Assembly (NCBI RefSeq): GCF_013368755.1
Contig: NC_049565.1
Span: 2,046,001 to 2,110,000 of the forward strand
DNA length: 64,000 nt
Direction: 5' to 3'
Source: Talaromyces rugulosus
Lineage: Eukaryota; Ascomycota; Eurotiomycetes; Eurotiales; Trichocomaceae
Shown here: positions 55,557-64,000 of the stretch, piece by piece
How positions within the stretch are numbered: the first letter of the stretch is position 1
Layout: the number at the start of each line of letters is the position of its first letter
Notes under the pieces: generated by a model
The model's input: the letters and a program-made list of their open reading frames with translations, nothing else
Databases searched by the model: none
What the model was told of the DNA's origin: nothing
Program-made: the position numbers and the translations under genes

Positions 55557-56795
55557 CTAGACTTCCTGCTTTGTATCGACAAAAGCGTGGGTCATACCTT
55601 GAGGCATAGAACGATAGCCCGACAAAGCCAATTCAGCCTTCTCTACAAAGCCTCTAATTTCTTGTTCCTCACTATCTGTCAGCTTGACGTCCTTTGATGC
55701 CCAATTTTGCTCCAAATATGTAATTTTCTTGGTTCCCGGAATGGGGAAAATGTCATCGCCCTGTTTGAGGAGCCATGCAAGAGCCAGCTGCGATACTGTG
55801 CAGTCCTTTTTAGCTGCAAGAGCGCCGAATTGGCTCACGAGTTTAGCATTTGCATCAAAGTTTTCTTCACTGAATCGAGGAAAGGTAATAGCACGCATAT
55901 CGCCTTCGCCCTTAAAAGCGTCTCTGCTGGTGAACGAACTAGTGAGAATGCCTCTCCCCAATGGAGAGTAACAAACCACAGCGACACCTAGCTTGCGGCA
56001 GGTTTGAAGTAGGTTAGTACCACGGGCTTTCTCAATGTCAAGCACGAAGGGCGAGTATTCCATCTGGACGACAGAAACCGGAGCAATCTTGCAGGCGCGG
56101 CGAAGCGTCGTCGAGCTTACTTCCGATAGGCCAATGTACTTTATTTTCCCTTCGCTAAAAGAGTTTTAGTTACATGTATAGTTTTGTCAATACTAAAGGT
56201 TAGCTTACGCTTGCAAATCAGCCATGGCACGCATGGTTTCTTCAATCGGTGTTTCAGAGTCGACACGATGAACATAGTCTAAAAAATGTAAGTACTGATT
56301 AATCTATTAAGGAATACTACATGTACTAATAAGGAATACTAAGTAATGGGAGACTTACACAGATCAACATAGTCAACCCCAAGTCTCTTCAGGCTCTCGG
56401 CGCATGCAGTTTTGCAATACTCGGCAGAGCTATTAACACCCGTGAATTTTCCATTTTCCATAGCTATTCCAAATTTTGTTGCGAGAAAGATTTCATTTCG
56501 CTTTCCAGTACGCTTGAACCACTTGCAGAGCAGTTCTTCGTTGTCGCCGTAGATGCTAGGGAAGTCAACAATTAGTCTTGTCCTCCCTTAAACGCAAAAG
56601 AATTGACGTGTCATGTTACTTGGAAGTATCCCAAAATGTTTCTCCTAGCTCGACGGCACGATCCAAAAGTTGGAATCGCTCTTCGTCATTAGGGGGTGTA
56701 CCATAGAACCCAGACAACCCCATCAAGCCGAAGCCAAGAGGTGGTACGCTCGGGCCATTCTTGCCCAGCGTACGGAGGGGAGCTCTGAGAGACAT
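55557..56795 (-). CDS. Aldo/keto reductase, four exons (346 aa)
   Basis: Exons 56795-56620, 56555-56359, 56278-56209 and 56154-55557 join in phase to 347 codons. PLGFGLMGLSGFYG opens the barrel. WDTSNIYGDNEELL carries the catalytic Asp/Tyr, LATKFG the Lys, and YYVHRVDS the His of the tetrad. VVCYSPLGRGILTSSF and IFPIPGTKKITYLEQN are the cofactor-binding segments of the AKR11/AKR13-type YakC-like group. It reduces aldehydes or ketones with NADPH in the cytosol. The start at 56795 (MSLRAPLRTLGKNG) is favoured over an ATG 25 codons upstream. It probably cooperates with neighbouring redox and acyl-transfer genes, although no product is known. Confidence 0.85.
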
Positions 56796-57878
56796 TTTAT
56801 TTGAGAAATAACTCGAATGTTGTTGGGGATGAGTAATAGTGGTTTGCGAGTAGTCAGGAGACGTGGACAATAGCCGCGATCTCAGCTTCTAAGATGTCGG
56901 AAGAAGCGTGTTTATATAGACATTCCTTATCAGATAGCCTTCGATGTCTTGGCACAGTTAAGCACATATTCAAACCTGCCATACAATATGGAAAATGTAT
57001 GTATTGAAGGTAAATACCAATACTAACTGTACCACGAAACAATTCCGCCGCAAAGTCCGCCGTTAAGTCCGCCGAATCCAAGGAACATGACGTCAAAGGT
57101 ATCATTGCAAGCGTCTTCTAGATGCATAACTCCAGATTTGTGAGCATAAACATTTTCTGCCATTTTATTCATGATATCTGCAGCTTTTCTGGGACAGACA
57201 AGAAGGCAGGTTGTCATCAAGTAGTAGAGAGGTGGGTGTAAAGTGACGAAGGAGAAGTTCTATCATGTCTCCGATTTTGCTTTGTACCTCGTCATTTTGC
57301 TATAGCAAGCTAAAGACGTTATGCCTTATACCAAATGAATGTAGCGTCATATATTGGACTATCTAGTCATTGGGTTAGTTCCCTTGATATCAGTTGATGC
57401 CGTGACAAACGCCTTCGATTCACCAACGATTAGATTTCTAGCATGGAGAAAGGTGCTCGCGTATATTCAACAGTAATTGTAAGCTCTCTGTTCTTCGAAT
57501 GACACAGACTGTCCGGCTTACCTTGTATGTAGTGAGCATGCTGGTAATTGTCCAAATAGCGTCAAGTAAAACGGAGATAGTGGAGACACCTTTCAAATCT
57601 GACCAATAAAAGTTTCTTCCGATACACTGTAAACGTGCCGCCAATTATATATCTCTATAACTGCATGAATCCACCTTTTCTAGCCAATTGGATCTAGCCG
57701 ACAGTAAGCACCAAACCGAGATCTGACTTCGCCTTATTCCATCGTTACCAATCCTAGGCTGCAACAAAAAAGTTGCAGACTCCTGATTGAAACCTTGCAA
57801 TTGACTTCAGGAACGAAAGTCAATCGCTATTATTCAAGTTATCCGAGTAATTGGAACGCTTGGCCAAGTAAAGCCAAC
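56796..57878. other. Intergenic, 1.1 kb, with small open frames
   Basis: No gene firmly supported. On the minus strand a 65-codon frame (57220-57023) starts MMTTCLLVCPRKAADIM and ends in a Gly-rich hydrophobic tail (FLGFGGLNGGLCGGIVSWYS). Another (57644-57438) starts MAARLQCIGRNFYWSD and meets a GTAAGC donor-like site after about 42 codons. Together they could be exons of a small unrecognised gene, but junctions linking them were not found. Confidence 0.3.
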
Positions 57879-59431
57879 ATGTCGTGGTTGTTTCCATCAA
57901 AGCTTCCCGTTGTCCACGAAAACTATTTGCGTGCAGCAAGTGAGATTTCCTCCCTCTTCTAGCCAGCCATTGCTATTCTATTGTTACTGTTCTTACGATT
58001 ACTTTCATAGGTCCTAATGAGCGACGATGCATTGTTCGCGAATCGCTGGACTTTTACCGTGCCCTGCTTATTGGTGGTGTCTACGAATTCAGCTCTCCGG
58101 TAGATACATCATCAATTGCAACATTCACGCCTGCTGTGCGACAGTGTATAGATAACCACGCGCATCTTAGCATAACTGTGGCCAATGCCCAAACGGAATC
58201 GCCATCTTTCCACTTTTGTCCACGGGTCGACCTAAACCATCATATTCAGGTTTTACAGGCGGATGAATCGGACGTGACAAAGGAAACAGAGGGCCAAATC
58301 ATAGAAAGAGTTCTCCCACAAATCCTTGATTCAAAATGGCCTTCCGACCTTCCGCCGTGGAAGGTTGTTGTCCTTCCGTTTTCGAAAACCAGGTGCTTCA
58401 TCAGCTTCTCCTTTTCGCATTCGCTGGCCGATGGAACTTCGGGCTTGGCTTTCCACAACACATTTATCAATGCTCTAGTACAACAGACTGTGTCTGAATC
58501 GCAAATTCAGGCGAAAGACACCATGATACACACACCAAAAAAGCTACCACTAAGCCCACCATTTGACACCGCTCAGAATCTTCCCATAAGTTGGTCCTTT
58601 CTCTTAGCACCATTGCTAGCTATGTTTCTACCTTCGTCCCTTGGTTTTAAATCTCATATCAACCCGATTACATCTAAAACATGGACTGGGTCATCCATGT
58701 TTTACTCGCCAGAAACGTTTAAAACCAATGCTCGCATCTTGTCTATCGACGTAGTGGCTGTTGACCGCGCCTTGAAGACATGCCGAGCCAACGGAGTGAA
58801 GCTTACCGGCCTTATTCACCAATTTATCGTCGTTGCTCTATTTGAAAGCTTTCCAGACCCTCAAAAATATGATAACCTCGCCGCGCAAACGGCGATTGAC
58901 ATGCGACAGCTAGTTAATACGTCGAAGGAAGAGATGGGTCTTTATGTTTCCGGGGAAAAGCAAATCCTACAAGCTCCACAAAAGACCGACCAGGGAGCAG
59001 AGGCTTTGTGGGAGGCGGCAAAACTGACAACACAAAAGTTAGCAGCCGCTGTTAGCAGACGCCAAGACCATGCTGTTGGTCTTCTGCGCTATTTAAACAA
59101 TATGCATTCTTGGACTAAAGCCAAAATTGGTGAACGACGAGACGCCTCATACGAAGTTAGCAACCTGCTCAGTTTCCGACCTCAGCCGGGAGCCTCGAGT
59201 GCCTCGGAGGATGGACCAGGGTGCTCTATTGTTGGAATGGTATTTGCACAACCTGCCGATGCCACTGGGGCTCCATTGTCGTTCAACATTGTGAGCGTTG
59301 CTAATGGGCCGCTGGTGATTGCTATTACCTGGCAGGCCGGAGCCTTAGATGTAGAACCCAAAATCAGGGAGGCGGATTTTGTTGACAAAATTTGCGACAA
59401 TATCAAAGGTAGCTTTGATAATTTGGGCTGA
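57879..59431 (+). CDS. Alcohol acetyltransferase-like protein, two exons (493 aa)
   Basis: Exon 57879-57939 (MSWLFPSKLPVVHENYLRAA) and exon 58011-59431 join in phase to 494 codons. RESLDFYRALLIGGVYEF follows the opening typical of fungal alcohol O-acetyltransferases (Pfam AATase). FSFSHSLADGTSGLAFHN holds the HxxxD catalytic motif near residue 142, and VWK-type beta elements (LPPWKVVVLPF) precede it. The C-terminal block SFNIVSVANGPLVIAITWQAG replaces the DFGWG region of BAHD enzymes. It transfers an acetyl or acyl group from CoA to an alcohol. Neighbouring PhyH-type dioxygenase and reductase genes suggest a tailoring role in a small metabolite pathway; that is inference. Confidence 0.8.
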
Positions 59432-60057
59432 TTTCAAGGCACATCTCATTTTTACATCTCTGTGATTGCATGGTATGCAATGTTATAGAATCTTCCGAAC
59501 TTTACAATGACGGAAGAAGGGCAAGGATCTTAGATGATTTAATATTTAATAATAACAATTACATACTTACTAATGAAAATCCAATAATATTGAAGCTTCC
59601 CATGTTTAGAATCTCAAAATCTAAGACCAATCTACATATTCTCATTTTCACTTGAAGCATGAATCATCAATCCCCCTTTGGAGGGAGTCAATCGTTGATT
59701 CGTTCGTACTCCCCGTGGCACAAATAGGTTCCAATGGTCTTAAAATTGAAACCCCGACCCTCCTTCAATGTTCTATGATGTCACAATCTTGAAATAATAA
59801 TGTTTATTATTAATAATAATGCAGCGTGAATGGTTGCTTTTGATCTGCTATGTCCTGAATGGACTAGCGCCGGGGAATATGTGAATTTCCTTTTTCGGAA
59901 ATCGCATCGTTCCCCGAGAATATACTCCCCCGCATTGTAGTATATAAATGATGAACATGAACGGTTGGTGGAAGAGAAAAAAACACAGATGACCTACTTC
60001 ATAAGTTACAAATACTTCTCCATCTGACTTTCTCATCAAATATAAGTTCTTAACACT
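59432..60057. other. Intergenic, AT-rich
   Basis: No gene. Contains ATT/AAT-rich microsatellite-like DNA (59540-59560 and 59790-59822, the latter an imperfect inverted repeat of ATTATTAATAATAAT type). A TATATAAA element lies at 59941-59948, 117 bp before the PhyH-type start. Confidence 0.5.
59941..59948 (+). promoter_or_regulatory. TATA-like element upstream of the PhyH-type gene
   Basis: TATATAAA, 117 bp upstream of the ATG at 60058. Confidence 0.35.
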
Positions 60058-61262
60058 ATGTCGTCAACCATAACCATTACCCAAGAGACCTTAAATCTCC
60101 GTGGATATGGAGGCACAATCGAAAATGTCAAGCATTTAACCCCGTTTTCTGTTGATACTCCTGTGGAGAAGCTTCGGGCCCGGTTTAATGAAGATGGAGT
60201 TCTTTGGGTACGTTCTTCGTTTCTGTGAATGATTTGTTTGGTTTTTTTTTTCTTTCTTTTCCCCAAATACTCGTGTCAAATCATTCCAAACCCATACAAT
60301 ACAAATGCTAACATTTGGGAAATCTTTAGGTCAAAGGCCTCCTCAACCGTGATACAGTTAAAAAGTTCCGTGGCGACTATTTATCCTTTGTCGATCAAGG
60401 TTCTGAAATGTTAAAACCCAACACTGACCCCGTCGAAGGAATCTTTTCGGGAAACGATTGGCGGAACTATGTCTTACCAGGCGCCGTTCGTCTCGCTATG
60501 GGCCTCGAAGACGAAGGCCCTTTTGTTGAGAACTCTGTCAAGAGCCATGTTGCTCCTTGGTATATCGATTTTAAAGACCAAGTGGCAAAAGAGATGGAGT
60601 CATTCGTTGGGAAGCTTTTTAACTTTGAAGACCCTTGGTGCCTGCCACGCTCTCTGCTACGATCTTCTGTACCAGGATCTGAGGGGACACCAGTTCACTA
60701 TGATCAAATCTATCTCAGGGCTGGGCCACCGACAAGTGTCACTGCCTGGGTGCCTGTCGGGGACATTGAGGTGAAAGGCGGAGGCCTGATCTATCTTCAC
60801 AAGTCTCATGATATCGGTCGGAAATATGAAGAAGATTTCTCAAAATTGAGCGAATCTTTCAGTGACGAAGAGAAAATTTCCGCAGTCAATCGAAACATGA
60901 ATAAAGGTGGTTGGTTAGATAGAGATTCGACACAGTTTGGCAAGAACTGGGGTCGAGACTGGCTTGTGGTGAGTCTAGCTCTCCTTGTTCCTTTTACTGT
61001 TACATTTTTTATTTTTTTCACAACTTACTAAACTGGTTTGTAGGGGGGATATGAAGCTGGTGATGTCGTGTTCCACCATCCGTATACGATCCACGCGAGC
61101 GCCATTAATGAATCTGCAAAAGATCACATACGCGTATCGACAGATCTCCGATTCGTGGACAAATCAAAGCCCTTTGATCAGCGATGGACCATTACCGCCT
61201 TCAGTGATGAGGATCCCAATCTGGCACGGAAGTTGCCAAAAAAGATGGGAAAAGATGCATGA
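60058..61262 (+). CDS. Phytanoyl-CoA dioxygenase-family protein, three exons (335 aa)
   Basis: Exons 60058-60207, 60330-60968 and 61044-61262 join in phase to 336 codons. FNEDGVLWVKGLLNRDTVKKF opens the fold, GTPVHYDQIYLRAG carries the HxD iron ligands, and FHHPYTIHASAINES carries the distal His, followed by IRVSTDLRFVD with the Arg that binds 2-oxoglutarate. AWVPVGDIEVKGGGLIYLHKSH is the typical double-stranded beta-helix segment. It is an Fe(II)/2-oxoglutarate oxygenase of the PhyH type, many of which hydroxylate or desaturate fungal secondary metabolites. Intron 2 follows WLV with a GTGAGT donor. It lies between an acetyltransferase and a convergent Zn2Cys6 regulator. Confidence 0.85.
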
Positions 61263-61583
61263 TGGCACGGCTTGAGTGTTAACACATCCTTTGTATGGAA
61301 TGGCTGTATTGGTCATAAATAAATTAGGAAGACTTTTCCATTTCGTCAATTAATAATTATATAAGAGAACGGATATGAAGCTTTCCGTAAGTTTTCCCTA
61401 AAGTAGGCGTTGATGTTTTCTGCCAAGCGATTGGATTATTAAACGATAGACCTTTGAGATAATTTGAAGACTTGGATTTGGATAGACAATTGAACAAAGG
61501 TACCAGGAGAAGCCAGGATGTAGGCTTTATCTAAAAAGCGGGCCATATTTTCAACCAGAAGCTAAAGTAGCATCTAGTATGTG
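61263..61583. other. Convergent 3' flanks
   Basis: No gene. AT-rich convergent terminator region between the PhyH-type gene (plus) and the Zn2Cys6 gene (minus). Confidence 0.5.
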
Positions 61584-63644
61584 TCAATCACCTCCAAAAT
61601 ATTCGTTTATCACCGTCGTGTCGAGGAGCGCTACACCCCAGGGGTCACCGTAGTTCATAAGTGTATCATCAAAGATAGACAAATCATCCATCGAGGTAAT
61701 ATCAGAACCTTCCATGGTACCACGCTCGATACCCGGTATGTTGAAATTCGCAGTGACCTCTTGTAATTCCTTAAGTATTTCAAGATACCGCTGACCAACA
61801 AGATCTCCTTTCACGCCCACAGGGAATTCTGCCATTGCCTCATCGGCGACATCCCGAATCCCCGGCGACGTGGGCCATAGGTAGGAATACATGTACAAAG
61901 TTCCCACAGCGGCAAACTGCGCGTAGTTGACAAGCCAAAATATCCTTGAAAAAAGCCCACGTTCGAAGAGGTAGCGGCACTCAGAAACAACCATGTTTGC
62001 AGCTTCAACTGACTTTTCACCACAATGTTGAAACCATTGTTGAAGTTCAGATGGTATTCTAGCGTTCGCTCTGATTGAATATAGAATAAAGGGACGATAT
62101 AGCAAAAGAGTCGTATGAGCAAAGGTTAACTTCAGCATACACATTTGCCGTTGGATCATAATTGACATTGCGGAGGGTGGTAGAGTCATATAATTCAGAT
62201 ATACTGGAAGACTATCTTGCCAGTTTTTCAAAGAAGTCTCAAGTTCCAGAGCGGTGCTTTGAAGGCTGCGGAGGCTATGCCGTCTTCGCATTGGGCTGTA
62301 AAACTCTCGCAGGACCCATCCAAGTAGTCGGGTTAATCGAGAATGGTGAATCAAAGCAGCGGCAGAACAAAACGACACGTCACCTCTCGCTCGACAGCTG
62401 GAAACTGTGATATCGTCGTCATCAGCGAGGGCACATTCTTCCTGGTCGATATCATCGTCATGAAGAGCGCATGGACGGCCAAATATGCTACTTAGTATTC
62501 TATCATAAGAATAAATACACCAAAACAAGCGTTTGCGGTATTCGTGGTCGATATAGTTTGTACAGGGAGCCATGGATCGGCGGTGAAGCCCAAGTGCCTG
62601 TGCATGGCGGACAACAATGCCGAAAGAAGACCACGCGTCATGCATTCTGGAGTGGTTGAGAAGATAGTGGATAACCAGAAGCCTGGCTTGGAGTGAGCTA
62701 AGTGTAATCTTGCTCGATTCTTTTTGTAGCTCTATCTGAGCCATGTCGAAAAACCGAACGCTGCATCATAATCAGCTGTTACCATCCCATAAATCTTCTT
62801 GTAAAATAAAAAGGTACCTTGCTGAGAAGCCCAAAAAGATAGTATTGGTTATGGAGTAGTGAGACCCCGTTGCCATTACCATATAGACGAGTGCCAAATC
62901 ATCTTGACACGGTTCTTGACATTCTAGATTACTGTAAAGCAGCTTGTATGATGCAAATAGACTGGGCTCGTGCACAAAACGAGACGTTGCAATCCCGAAA
63001 TCGAAGTAATTACGGATCAGATTATCCGCAATGGACTTTGGTGGTAGAATACCTGGAAGTTTCCCTGAATAGGTGAGAGGATAGTCGGAAAAATTAAGGG
63101 ACATAGACGGCAATCGTGCAAGCCGGTCTTTGGCAAATTGTAAAAAGACAAACCCGGAAGCACTCCCGTGGAAGTGGCCATATTGGTCTTTTTGCGGCGG
63201 CTCCTCTGGCGTGTCCTGTCGGGACGAATTTATCGGTTCCTCGGTCCTGTTTGAGTCATCCGGTATTGGAGAATTGGTATTTATATATGAGGAACCAGCA
63301 GGTTGAGGAGTTGGATGATTTGTGAAACTGGACGAAGGAGCTTTGATAGAGCTATACGATGTCGTTGGCATGTACTGGCAAGTTTGACTATGTTGTTGGC
63401 ACCGGATGCAAGGTCTATGCCCTGAACACCGAGTTTTCTTCCTTTTCATTTCTTAATACCATGGATATTGTTCTCGGGTTCAAAGTACTCACTCCCTGCA
63501 GGCCATGCATGCATTTCTAATCTTAGATGGGGTTGCTATTGGCCGCTTCTCATTAATCGATTGCCGTGCTCGTTTCCGAGAAGTATTGCCTCGTAAGTCA
63601 TTATTATAAGGCACTATTTTCAAGGTTGACTGGTCATTTTCCAT
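61584..63644 (-). CDS. Zn2Cys6 transcription factor, three exons (650 aa)
   Basis: Exons 63644-63493, 63441-62818 and 62760-61584 join in phase to 651 codons. Exon 1 ends in RNACMACRE; splicing to the second acceptor (AAAAG, ending 63442) gives CMACREKKTRCSGHRPC, then IRCQQHSQTC, spacing C-x2-C-x6-C-x6-C-x2-C-x6-C. The nearer acceptor (TTAAG) would insert three extra residues and break the spacing. The regulatory domain reads LLVIHYLLNHSRMHDAWSSFG, HAQALGLHRRS and RKRLFWCIYSYDRILSSIFGRP. The start at 63644 (MENDQSTLKIV) is favoured; the frame is open upstream to 63815. It is a probable pathway regulator for the convergent PhyH-type gene and its neighbours. Confidence 0.8.
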
Positions 63645-64000
63645 GTTGAGTTGGGCCGTGTGGACATGCACATAGTGAAGTTCTTGGTCATGTATCCGGG
63701 GGTGTGCCCGAAAAGCCTGCGGGGAACTCACAACATAATACCAGCCAATCATACTACGCAGAACTTGCTGGTACAAAATTATAACATTCATTAATTTATT
63801 TTCACCAATGATCATTTTTTATGTATCTTGTAAAGTCATCCAATAGTTCCTTCAGATGAGGGTCAATTTATATCAGTTTTTCCCTCGAGGTCAGGGTTAG
63901 GGGACTAGATGTCGGCTTCCATATGCATAGGATATGTTCGCTTTAGTGCTACATATACATGTATCAGTTGGTACAATATGGGGGTTCCCAGATCCCGCCA
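63645..64000. other. Upstream region to window end
   Basis: Upstream of the Zn2Cys6 gene. Open codons continue in frame to 63815 but look non-conserved. A single gggttaggg occurs near 63893; one unit is not evidence of a telomeric tract. No other feature seen. Confidence 0.4.

Noticed and set aside
57740..57790. Short pseudo-repeat tgcaacaaaaaagttgcag (hairpin)
   Set aside because: A single small inverted repeat in intergenic DNA, too short to call a terminator or element in a fungal genome.
59790..59822. ATTATTAATAATAAT inverted repeat as a transposon end
   Set aside because: It is a trinucleotide AT microsatellite; no target-site duplication or partner terminus.
63888..63900. gggttagggg as telomere
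   Set aside because: Only one TTAGGG unit; expected by chance.

Overview
The window looks like nuclear DNA of a filamentous ascomycete (Pezizomycotina, plausibly Eurotiales such as Aspergillus, Penicillium or Talaromyces). The evidence is short GT-AG introns of about 45-110 bp, many single-copy genes on both strands, four Zn2Cys6 regulators, a GH64 glucanase, SRPK-like and BTB fungal families, and a TTAGGG-type telomeric tract. The lineage is inferred from gene families, not from a search. I saw no rRNA, tRNA, CRISPR array or intact transposon. Exon boundaries were set by hand from splice sites and reading phase.

Layout. 1-2.4 kb: two divergent BTB-type genes. 2.7-5.5 kb: two divergent Gfo/Idh/MocA oxidoreductases sharing a 330 bp promoter. 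5.9-8.5 kb: a multi-pass membrane protein and a HAD phosphatase. 8.7-14.8 kb: a probable glycan-modification block (type II membrane protein, acyltransferase-3 protein, Och1-like GT32). 15.6-22.4 kb: a probable catabolic block with a Zn2Cys6 regulator (apparently with a 2-nt microexon), a TauD-type dioxygenase broken by a 14 bp tandem duplication and a stop codon, a DUF3830 protein, an unrecognised minus-strand gene ending in a half zinc cluster, and a DHDPS-family aldolase. 22.5-34.3 kb: CorA-like transporter, GH64 glucanase, acidic hypothetical protein, quinone-reductase-like MDR, SRPK-like kinase.

34.4-45.5 kb: a probable polyol/pentose block with a Gal4/Lac9-type regulator, two SDRs, a uridine-kinase-like P-loop kinase and a zinc sorbitol/xylitol-type dehydrogenase, with CreA-like sites between genes. 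It also holds a truncated SDR, a frameshifted nucleoside hydrolase, and a short interstitial telomeric tract beside a GC-rich island. 45.8-49.3 kb: a coiled-coil membrane protein and mitochondrial threonyl-tRNA synthetase, divergent housekeeping genes. 51-63.6 kb: two Zn2Cys6 regulators flanking NmrA-like, aldo/keto reductase, alcohol acetyltransferase-like and phytanoyl-CoA dioxygenase-like genes, resembling a small secondary-metabolism or detoxification cluster.

The most unusual signals are the microexon that completes a C6 zinc cluster, the dioxygenase whose two lesions are readable base by base, the DUF3830/DHDPS block, and the kinase-containing polyol block. Cluster functions are inferred from domain content and adjacency only.
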